In this document: positions 1 to 5,464 of the stretch, piece after piece
Layout of the letters: each line of letters begins with the position of its first letter
How positions within the stretch are numbered: the first letter of the stretch is position 1
Source of the DNA: Nitrososphaerota archaeon
GTDB lineage: Archaea; Thermoproteota; Nitrososphaeria; Nitrososphaerales; CADDZS01
Length of the DNA: 5,464 nucleotides
Direction of reading: 5' to 3'
NCBI GenBank assembly: GCA_027314685.1
Contig: DAHVAI010000051.1
Span: forward strand, 1 to 5,464
Position numbers and translations under genes: made by a program
Notes under the pieces: model-generated
Databases searched by the model: none
Told to the model about the DNA's origin: nothing
What the model saw: the letters and a program-made list of their open reading frames with translations, nothing else

Positions 1-352
1 ACGAACCAAGATTGAACGCCCTTCTCCGAAGTCCCTAGAGTCGCCAAGAACCACAGAAGCATCTTCGACAAACTAGAAGTGGATTGGTACTTGCGACAGG
101 CACTTGGGAAAGTTCAAGAACAACAATATCTTTCGCACATAATGGGAATTTCAACGAAAATGAACACAAAAGCGAGACAAATGAATTTCAGTTGAAGAAG
201 TTCTTGTTCATAACCTAAGCGAACCTTGCGATGAATTCAAGCTAGATTGAGATAACATGGTGCCAAGAGAGGTAAGTAGGAGGAAACGAGTTGCTACTCG
301 CCGTCGAGGATATCCGCTTTTGTACTTCTCAACACATATAGTCAAATGCTAA
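1..352 (+). pseudogene. Broken coding-like stretch, no intact gene
   Basis: I see no intact gene here. One frame is open for 59 codons from 16 to 192 (after a TGA at 13-15, stopped by TGA at 193-195) and reads as plausible protein, including the segment IFDKLEVDWYLRQALGKVQ. The frame one base further on is open from 185 to 247, has a TGA at 248-250, and runs on to a TAA at 350-352 through a very basic stretch (SRRKRVATRRRGYPLLY). Joined by a single frame change near 185-192, the pieces would make roughly 110 codons with two in-frame TGAs. None has a convincing start and ribosome-binding site. The basic tail is faintly like the wing of a winged-helix DNA-binding protein, but that is a guess. 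It may be a decayed gene upstream of the defence operon, or chance open frame. No strong promoter stands out; a weak A/T-rich patch (catata, 335-340) lies just upstream of the next gene. Confidence 0.3.
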
Positions 353-355
353 AGC

Positions 356-360
356 GGGAG
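356..360 (+). promoter_or_regulatory. Ribosome-binding site, KwaA-like gene
   Basis: GGGAG lies 8 bases before the ATG at 369. This decides the start: the in-frame TTG at 363 would leave only 2 bases of spacing, too few for initiation, so the two extra codons upstream are unlikely to be translated. Confidence 0.7.
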
Positions 361-368
361 AATTGCTG

Positions 369-884
369 ATGCCGGAAGTACTAAACAGGTTTTCCAAATT
401 ACTGCTGTTTCTACTAGCTTATTCCCCCGTCGTAATAGTCCTCATTCTCAAGTACAGCCTGACTTACTTCACCGCCTTTGTTAGTACAATCTTTCTGTTG
501 GCATTACTTCTCGCAGTCTATGAAATGCTTGTAACGGTTTCCACGATCCAGCCCGAATCGATAGGGGACGTAACCATTTCACAACGAAAAAATACCGATT
601 ACTTGCTGTTTATAGTGACTTACCTGATCCCTTTCTTTGGATTCCAGGTGAATCTGCTTTCAATAGGGATGCTTGTATTCATCTTTTTATTGATTTATGT
701 CATTTACGTGGATAGTTCCATGCTCGCTGTAAATCCTTTGCTCAAGATTGTCTTCCGGTACGACATCTATGAGGCGGTTGTGGACGACGAACATATTTAT
801 ATCCTCACCAAGATTAAGTTCAAATCCGGAAAACAGACCTTGCGGCTTTTAAAACTTTCAAAAGAGGTTTTTATGACCACTTAG
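369..884 (+). CDS. kwaA: KwaA-like four-helix membrane protein (Kiwa defence)
   Basis: This encodes a 171-residue membrane protein with four hydrophobic segments, at about residues 11-28, 33-55, 78-93 and 95-115. A short soluble C-terminal domain follows, beginning with NPLLKIVFRYDIYEA (122-136) and continuing as beta-strand-like sequence (YILTKIKFKS, then LRLLKL). Four helices followed by an 'NPLL...Y.IYE' motif is the pattern I associate with KwaA, the membrane component of the Kiwa anti-phage system; in that system KwaA is described as sensing phage attack at the envelope and acting with KwaB. The immediate downstream partner has a DUF4868-like domain, which strengthens the call. There is no signal peptide beyond the first helix. 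The ATG at 369 is chosen for its well-spaced GGGAG site. The stop codon TAG runs into the ribosome-binding site of the next gene, so the two are almost certainly co-transcribed and translationally linked. Membrane topology is seen directly; the family assignment is by eye and depends partly on context. It could instead be an unrelated small membrane partner. Confidence 0.6.
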   Translation: MPEVLNRFSKLLLFLLAYSPVVIVLILKYSLTYFTAFVSTIFLLALLLAVYEMLVTVSTIQPESIGDVTISQRKNTDYLLFIVTYLIPFFGFQVNLLSIGMLVFIFLLIYVIYVDSSMLAVNPLLKIVFRYDIYEAVVDDEHIYILTKIKFKSGKQTLRLLKLSKEVFMTT

Positions 885-888
885 GAGG
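884..888 (+). promoter_or_regulatory. Ribosome-binding site, KwaB-like gene
   Basis: GGAGG overlaps the last base of the upstream TAG stop (882-884) and lies 9 bases before the ATG at 898. The arrangement suggests termination-reinitiation coupling, which would keep the two proteins in proportion. Confidence 0.85.
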
Positions 889-897
889 AAGTAGAAA

Positions 898-1860
898 ATG
901 GAGGCCCATCAACGGTTAAATTCATTACTTCGAGACAGTAGACTGATGTCTTCTGCCGCCAACATCTCTTTTCTAGGTCAATATCGACAAGCAAGGATTA
1001 CTCACTTCACATTTAGATCGGTTAATCTCACGCGTACGGTCGCGGACCAATTGAAGGAGTGGCTTAACAGAAGCATAGATCGTGTCAGAATTGCTTATGA
1101 AGCTTATGACACGGAGCCTTCTGCTCAACCACATGAAGTGAGCCTTGGCGATTTGACTGCCTGGGACCGCTTCGAGGCCTCACTTAGAACTCCCACTATT
1201 TTTCAACCCGAGGAATTACTCAAGAGAATATCGAAAGATGCTATAGCTTATGTTGTTTCCATAACCCATGCTGATTTTGTTGTGGGTTACTTGAGACGAA
1301 TGGAAAAGAGAAATGTACTCAGGCAAAGTGGCAGATATAGAGTTTTTACTAGTGGAACTACCCTTAGTCGTATCAGCGAAGAGAAAGGAATAATAGTTGA
1401 TGCTCAGTGCGATTTCGTCTTCCTTGTTGACCGCGAAGGAAAGACAGGATGGGCACTCAATGAGCGTAACTATGAGAAATTCTTCGATATAAATGAGGAA
1501 AGAATGAAAAACGCGGTTCGATCTATTGGCTCCTCTGAATTGATGAAATTCATTCCCTTTGGAGAAGAAGTCATGACTCTTGTCAAATCAGATCGCGGTC
1601 TGCAAAATCAACTGCTATCTACAAATGTTCAAACAGGAATTAGTGAATTTGAAATCGATAAGTTTAGGAAGAGTGTAGAAATCTTGCAGAAAGGGGGAGT
1701 TGAACTGCAATTCAGCCTCAGAGGCGATAAAGTACTCATAAATGATGGAAACAGGCGAAAGGGTGTTAGCCAACTCTTAGGTGTAGTAGGATATAGGTAC
1801 TCGAGATCACTGACAAATGAGCACCTAGTAGAATCCTCAGGAGTAAAACTGCTGACATAA
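898..1860 (+). CDS. kwaB: KwaB-like DUF4868 protein (Kiwa defence)
   Basis: This encodes a 320-residue soluble protein with no membrane segment or signal peptide. The central part (about 115-215) fits the DUF4868 pattern of KwaB: a strand (AYVVSI), a variable helix, YRVFTSGTTLSRI, then the acidic VDAQCDFVFLVD (167-178), a strand (GWALN) and the aromatic helix NYEKFFDINEERMKNA (191-206). The last 25 residues (LLGVVGYRYSRSLTNEHLVE onward) resemble the Ser/Thr- and Tyr-containing C-terminal segment of that family. The length is close to that of bacterial KwaB, about 315 residues. In characterised Kiwa systems KwaB is the cytoplasmic effector that joins KwaA at the membrane and interferes with phage DNA replication and late transcription; that role is carried over here by analogy. 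No nuclease motif is evident. The N-terminal 110 residues look divergent and may form the partner- or DNA-binding part. The gene is 13 bases after the KwaA-like stop and has the strong GGAGG site. Nothing suggests truncation; the stop is a single TAA and coding-like frames continue only in another phase. Confidence 0.65.
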   Translation: MEAHQRLNSLLRDSRLMSSAANISFLGQYRQARITHFTFRSVNLTRTVADQLKEWLNRSIDRVRIAYEAYDTEPSAQPHEVSLGDLTAWDRFEASLRTPTIFQPEELLKRISKDAIAYVVSITHADFVVGYLRRMEKRNVLRQSGRYRVFTSGTTLSRISEEKGIIVDAQCDFVFLVDREGKTGWALNERNYEKFFDINEERMKNAVRSIGSSELMKFIPFGEEVMTLVKSDRGLQNQLLSTNVQTGISEFEIDKFRKSVEILQKGGVELQFSLRGDKVLINDGNRRKGVSQLLGVVGYRYSRSLTNEHLVESSGVKLLT

Positions 1861-1862
1861 CA

Positions 1863-2175
1863 GACCTGCTTCCCATGTACGCTATTGGCCATTCTATCGA
1901 TCTGGATGATGCCATCTGAGAATTGCAGAGAGATGAATGCTTGGTATCCGTGCCCTCAGAAAGTAACTTGGTTGCTCAAGATTTAGATCAATGCAGTCTG
2001 ACGTAAACAATTATCCTTACACCTGCAACTGCAACAGGAAAGAGAGAAGAAAGATAAACTCCGTTCCTTATTCGTGATAGTCATAATATTCGACTACCTT
2101 ATCCAAAAGGAGGATTTGTACGACGAACGAATCCAAGCAAGATCTGCCTCGCCCTGGCAAAATCGTATCAGCTGA
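1863..2175 (+). pseudogene. Coding-like stretch with TGA and frame change
   Basis: Between the KwaB-like gene and the large membrane gene no intact small gene is found, yet the sequence reads like protein. One frame is open from 1821 (inside the end of the upstream gene) and passes ATG 1875 (MYAIGHSIDLDDAI) to a TGA at 1917-1919. It then continues in the same frame (ELQRDECLVSVPSESNLVAQ...) to TAA at 2004-2006. The frame one base further on is open from 2002 to a TGA at 2173-2175 and gives a charged stretch (QQEREKKDKLRS), a hydrophobic run (LFVIVIIFDYLI) and QKEDLYDERIQ. Codons beginning with G are frequent in the first part, as expected for real coding DNA. Joined, these would make about 100 residues, interrupted by one TGA and one +1 shift. 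No ribosome-binding site precedes ATG 1875. The tail overlaps the start of the next gene. It may be a decayed third gene, a gene broken by sequence errors, or chance; I do not recognise the product. Confidence 0.3.
2106..2113 (+). promoter_or_regulatory. Strong ribosome-binding site before an ACG codon
   Basis: AAAGGAGG ends 6 bases before the ACG at 2120. This is the best Shine-Dalgarno match in the window and sits where the long downstream frame should begin. It is the main reason for placing the start near 2120 and not at the GTG at 2339, which has no such site. Confidence 0.65.
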
Positions 2176-4984
2176 CGAGGTTAGCTCGACCCTTGCTTCA
2201 ATTGGTAGGGGAGTCAATGACATTGACAAAGCATCTGATGTCATAGAAGAGGGGCTAGTCCGTTATCTAGAAGACACCTACACGGCGACCAGTGCATCAA
2301 TTGATAACCATTTCGACAGTTTCAAGAAACGATCTACAGTGGACTTTTTAACTGCAGCCACTCTCTTTTTCGTTTTGATTTTTGTTGTGGGGCTCACTTT
2401 GCTGTTTCACTATGAACTGCATCTCATATCAATCGCCGAAGTGCTAATAGGATCCATCAGCTCACTAACGTTCATCGTCTTCGTTGGATACTACTACATA
2501 TTCCAATCCCAGAAGCTAAATCTAGAATCTTTGAAGGACCGAACCAAAGACTCCCTTAGATTCATGAAAGGTCTGAGAAGAACAGAAGGGAATCCTTGGA
2601 GGATCGGTACGCAGATCCTCAGAAGAGTGATTTCTATTGTGGTTCAAGCTATACCCATCTTCTCAGCTTCAGCACAAAGATTCTTGGAGTCTGAGCGAGT
2701 GAAAGATAAACTTCTTTCATTCAAACAGGATGTTCTTGACTGCCTTGAGCGTTATTCAATATCCAGCATAGAACTTAAACAAAACATGGAGGATCCAGAG
2801 GCATTATCTATTCTGTCAACAGATTGGTTAAAAGATGCGGCAAACATAGTTCATAGTAGCTGTCTGGTAGGCAAAGATCCGATTCCAGCTGAACTTACCA
2901 AACTCTTCTATTATGAGCATCTTCACAGCCAAAAGCTCGATCATCAATGGCAAACGATTCTAGATGAGAGCAGCAGAAGAATCCTTCAAACATTGTCTCG
3001 AATCTACATCGCCAACAACCTGGTCGAGAGCAGCGTTGTAGACCACGAGTTGAGCCTTCCTCTAATGGAAAATCTACTATCAAACACGAAGCGCAGTTAC
3101 AGCAAAGAAGACATTGTCAGACTTTACAACCGTACCTGCACTGAGTTGCGTGATGTGTCTGAGAATATCGATAGAATGTCAAAGTATTATGAATTGAGTT
3201 TTACTTCGAATATCTTACTTCCTTCAGTCCTGTCTTCCTCCTTTGATAGCATTGAGTCGACACTCATCAAGCGAGCCTCCGAAATCAGTGGAATCGACAA
3301 GGAGATTCTATTCTTAGTCTATTTCATTCTGAACGACGTAACTAGAGCCAACGAACTCTTCTTGAGAATAAGAGACACTCCCGAAATGCTTCATGTCCTG
3401 GAGTTCATGTTAGAAAGAGAAATACTCAAGTCAGACTTGCCCTCTTCCAGTTTGCTCGAAATTGTTAGAAAGTTTGACAGTTTGAATATTGTGAAATGGC
3501 AGTCAACAGTGGATAGAGCCCATGATGCGATCTCCTTTGCTAATGCCATGTTGAAGTTCTTATCTGACTTTAAGGTTCGAACGAACTCTGAGGCAGGCCT
3601 AATGCCCCATGTACTTCAGTTGATTAAACCCAAAATCACGATTGGTGCTGACTCTGACATGCCTTCAGTACTAGCTGCAGTTACTAGGAGGTTGGTAAAC
3701 TGGGATGATTTACCTGGAATGCCGGACAGGAACAAGGAAGAAAACATTGAGAAATTTTCACAGATGCTAACCGTTGTCTTCGTCAACAGACGAGGAAGTC
3801 CTTACGAAATGGCTTGTTATTCAAAAGCCACTGAGAAATGGAAAATCGATGTCAACCTGTATTACCTAATCAAGCTCAAAGAAGAGAACCCGGCGTCGGA
3901 GCTGGGTTCACTGATTTTGCAGGCTCTCGCCTTCAAGGCCATTGCTGAAAATGATGCGGTTCTATTCTCAGAGTTTCAGTTCAGGTTACATGGACGGCAG
4001 TTCATATATGACTTCTCAACCCTGATGGGTCTCAGATTCGATACTAGCCTAAAGGTTGAAAGATCCACTCTCAAAATTCAAAAGCTAGAGATGTTCAGAA
4101 CCAATGTTCAAAATTTCCTCCGAAAGCAGCTAGATTTGAAAAACGTCAAGGATTTGACATTGGGAAGAGTAATTCAAGCCTATCTGATAACCGTTCCAGT
4201 TGAGCTACGCGGTGGGAAGAAGAGGGCAGCAGTCATGGATGCACTAAATGATATCCCCGGCCTTCAATCTGTAGTCAACCAATTGGATCTGAAGTACAAC
4301 ACAAAGCGGTACAAGGACATTATTCTTCCAATCCCAGGCTCAGGGTGGAATACCAGAATTGGTGTAGTCCCCCAAGATATGGCCTATTCAGAGTGTTCCT
4401 CTCTTTTAGAGGACATCTTGAGAATGCACTTCAAAAACAAAGGAGAAACTCAACAACTGTTCATGACAAAGATTTCCGCTACAGAAGAGTCCTTCAAAGT
4501 GTTGATCAAGGAGGCTCAGACTCAAGTAGACTTGTTTGACAAGATCAGAGAAATCGTCAGAAAGAGATTCTCTGCATACTACCAAGTGGCACTTTACGTG
4601 TCTACCAATGAAATGTCAATCAAAGAGTCGACAATACTAGATGTAGTTGGCCGCATCATAGATACCGAAGCGGGCGGTTTCATGAATCTTCTGAGCACAA
4701 AGGAAAGACAAACGCTTATCAAAACACTCGGTAAAGACTCCGGTAGCCTTATGGACGCCATCACCCAGAACCTGAACGTGCAACTTTCAACAGGTAACTT
4801 TCACTCATTGTGCATAGCCCTGGCTAAATCAGTAAATGTTGCTGGCCAAAATGCCAGCTCCGCAATTGTAAAACGGGCTCTCTCGCACGTTTGTTCAGAC
4901 AAGATTGTCAAGCAAAAGGATCTTGACAATTTGAGTCAGCTTATAGTTGGTGTAGCTGAGATGGTTGGAGACATATTCCAATAA
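2120..4984 (+). CDS. Large membrane-anchored helical protein, unknown family
   Basis: I do not recognise this protein. Counted from 2120 it has 954 residues: an N-terminal soluble helical part (1-73), two adjacent transmembrane helices (about 77-96 and 105-128, joined by a short loop), and about 825 residues of mostly alpha-helical, presumably cytoplasmic sequence ending at TAA. No Walker A, HD, nuclease or protease motif is visible. A short Pro/Gly-rich strand-like segment (LPIPGSGWNTRIGVVP, about 736-751) breaks the helices and may mark a domain boundary. It lies on the same strand as the Kiwa-like pair, 259 bases downstream, so it could be co-transcribed and may act as a membrane scaffold or extra component; that is inference. 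The start is odd. The first conventional start codon in frame is GTG 2339, without a ribosome-binding site and at the edge of the first membrane helix. The frame is open back to 2087 with no ATG, GTG or TTG, and a perfect ribosome-binding site points at ACG 2120 (a second ACG is at 2123). Either ACG is used, or an ATG has been lost by mutation or miscalled. The open frame is certain; the function is unknown. Confidence 0.8.
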   Translation, partial: TTNESKQDLPRPGKIVSADEVSSTLASIGRGVNDIDKASDVIEEGLVRYLEDTYTATSASIDNHFDSFKKRSTVDFLTAATLFFVLIFVVGLTLLFHYELHLISIAEVLIGSISSLTFIVFVGYYYIFQSQKLNLESLKDRTKDSLRFMKGLRRTEGNPWRIGTQILRRVISIVVQAIPIFSASAQRFLESERVKDKLLSFKQDVLDCLERYSISSIELKQNMEDPEALSILSTDWLKDAANIVHSSCLVGKDPIPAELTKLFYYEHLHSQKLDHQWQTILDESSRRILQTLSRIYIANNLVESSVVDHELSLPLMENLLSNTKRSYSKEDIVRLYNRTCTELRDVSENIDRMSKYYELSFTSNILLPSVLSSSFDSIESTLIKRASEISGIDKEILFLVYFILNDVTRANELFLRIRDTPEMLHVLEFMLEREILKSDLPSSSLLEIVRKFDSLNIVKWQSTVDRAHDAISFANAMLKFLSDFKVRTNSEAGLMPHVLQLIKPKITIGADSDMPSVLAAVTRRLVNWDDLPGMPDRNKEENIEKFSQMLTVVFVNRRGSPYEMACYSKATEKWKIDVNLYYLIKLKEENPASELGSLILQALAFKAIAENDAVLFSEFQFRLHGRQFIYDFSTLMGLRFDTSLKVERSTLKIQKLEMFRTNVQNFLRKQLDLKNVKDLTLGRVIQAYLITVPVELRGGKKRAAVMDALNDIPGLQSVVNQLDLKYNTKRYKDIILPIPGSGWNTRIGVVPQDMAYSECSSLLEDILRMHFKNKGETQQLFMTKISATEESFKVLIKEAQTQVDLFDKIREIVRKRFSAYYQVALYVSTNEMSIKESTILDVVGRIIDTEAGGFMNLLSTKERQTLIKTLGKDSGSLMDAITQNLNVQLSTGNFHSLCIALAKSVNVAGQNASSAIVKRALSHVCSDKIVKQKDLDNLSQLIVGVAEMVGDIFQ

Positions 4985-5109
4985 GATGAGCGTTTTATCC
5001 GTACGCAAGTGAATATCTTTCACACACGCATTGTTCCATTAGAGAGATATTTTGGAATGGGCCCTGATCTTTTGAATCACTCCCGTGAAAACCAACCGAG
5101 CCCCGTGAT
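4985..5109. other. Gap between convergent genes, likely holds an IS boundary
   Basis: The gap lies between the 3' ends of the large membrane gene and the minus-strand transposase. It should contain the transposase-proximal end of the insertion sequence. IS110-family elements usually lack terminal inverted repeats, so the boundary cannot be placed from one copy. A small inverted repeat (GTGAA 5009-5013 with TTCAC 5019-5023) could form a 5-base stem, but it has no T-run and is too weak to call a terminator. No coding frame is supported. Confidence 0.3.
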
Positions 5110-5464
5110 TTATTCTTCCTGTTTGTTTTCGACATGATCCTGGTTAATTCCGACTTCCTCATTCAACCTATTCAATATCTCCGTCTTTGTGCAAAGCAAC
5201 TCGGTGATATCCAGGAATTCCTGCTCTGAGAAGGCGGCAGCCTTCCTCGCATGTTTGTCCATCGTCATTGTCTTGCGCGCAGTGAGGTCTTTATCCTCTT
5301 CCACATATGGTTTGCCACTTGTTAGCACTGCCCAGACAACACATGCCAGCTTTCGTGCCGCTGCAACCTGGGCCTTTGCGGCACCTATCGATTTCTCCTT
5401 CTTCCAGCAAAACCTTGTAATGGCTGTCTCATTTGCAGATTTGAGCATTCCCTGCACTGCAGTG
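5110..5464 (-). CDS. IS110-family transposase, C-terminal part (partial)
   Basis: This minus-strand frame ends at TAA (5112-5110) and is open to the window edge, so only about the last 117 residues are seen; complete family members usually have 300-420. The visible part carries the C-terminal signature of the Transposase_20 (IS116/IS110/IS902) region: a helix ending in LKSAN, a Lys-rich turn (WKKEKSIG), then AAKAQVAAARKLACVVWAVL followed by the conserved-type 'SGKPY'. A charged tail of about 60 residues follows (about FSEQEFLDITELL onward). The N-terminal RuvC-like DEDD domain and the catalytic serine region of this family lie outside the window and cannot be checked. These enzymes move the element with the help of an element-encoded bridge RNA. 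The gene converges on the large membrane gene. A GTG codon at 5457-5455 is only an internal codon and not a credible start. Nothing in the visible part indicates decay. Confidence 0.7.
   Translation of the reverse strand, partial: TAVQGMLKSANETAITRFCWKKEKSIGAAKAQVAAARKLACVVWAVLTSGKPYVEEDKDLTARKTMTMDKHARKAAAFSEQEFLDITELLCTKTEILNRLNEEVGINQDHVENKQEE
5110..5464 (-). mobile_element. Insertion sequence of IS110 type, one end in window
   Basis: The presence of the element is inferred from the transposase C-terminus alone. Its right-hand part extends beyond the window, and its boundary on this side falls somewhere in 4985-5109. No target duplication or terminal repeat can be identified. It may have helped bring in the neighbouring defence-like genes. 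Confidence 0.5.

Noticed and set aside
269..277. AG-GTAAGT match to a eukaryotic 5' splice site
   Set aside because: All other signals (Shine-Dalgarno sites, operon overlap, IS110 transposase) are prokaryotic, and no paired acceptor is evident; chance match.
1629..1892. 87-codon minus-strand open frame
   Set aside because: It lies mostly opposite the KwaB-like gene, has no ribosome-binding site, and its Ser/Pro/Leu-rich product is typical of a shadow frame.
248..2175. TGA read as an amino acid instead of stop
   Set aside because: Several TGAs interrupt coding-like stretches, but the three long genes (171, 320 and about 954 codons) contain none in frame and use TGG for Trp, so recoding does not fit.
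2116..2175. TTG at 2116 as the start after the strong ribosome-binding site
   Set aside because: Spacing is only 2 bases and the frame ends at TGA 2173 after 19 codons; it is not in phase with the long gene.
2895..3083. 62-codon minus-strand open frame
   Set aside because: It lies wholly inside the large membrane gene on the opposite strand; the Cys- and Arg-rich product has no start signal.
4345..4539. 64-codon plus-strand open frame
   Set aside because: It is an out-of-phase shadow of the large membrane gene, with no ribosome-binding site and unlikely composition.
5009..5060. Terminator hairpins after the large gene (GTGAA/TTCAC; CCATT/AATGG)
   Set aside because: Stems are only 5 bases, AT-containing, and not followed by a T-run.
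1..5464. CRISPR array, tRNA or rRNA gene, long direct repeats
   Set aside because: I read for regularly spaced repeats, cloverleaf-like GGTTCAA-type arms and rRNA motifs and saw none.

Overview
The window is a short prokaryotic accessory region, probably from an archaeon or an archaeon-like metagenomic lineage. Ribosome-binding sites are strong (GGAGG type), arginine codons lean towards AGA/AGG, and base composition is moderately AT-rich. This supports a prokaryote firmly and an archaeon only weakly; there is no rRNA, tRNA or other lineage marker.

Layout. Positions 1-352 hold no intact gene, only coding-like fragments broken by stops and a frame change. Positions 369-1860 hold a tight two-gene operon: a 171-residue four-helix membrane protein, then a 320-residue soluble protein whose middle resembles DUF4868. 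The order, sizes, topology and sequence patterns match the two-gene Kiwa anti-phage system (KwaA and KwaB). Positions 1861-2119 again hold coding-like fragments broken by a TGA and a frame change. Positions 2120-4984 hold one long gene for a membrane-anchored, mostly helical protein of about 954 residues that I do not recognise. It has an excellent ribosome-binding site but an ACG where the ATG should be. A short gap of 125 bases follows, and the right edge (5110-5464, minus strand) carries the C-terminal part of an IS110-family transposase that runs out of the window.

How the genes may work together. In known Kiwa systems the membrane protein KwaA senses phage attack at the envelope and KwaB acts on phage DNA processes. 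If the calls are right, this is a divergent Kiwa locus with a large inner-membrane neighbour on the same strand that could be an extra component or a separate cargo gene. The flanking transposase and decayed reading frames fit a defence island under turnover. The homology calls come from reading the proteins by eye and have not been tested by a profile search.
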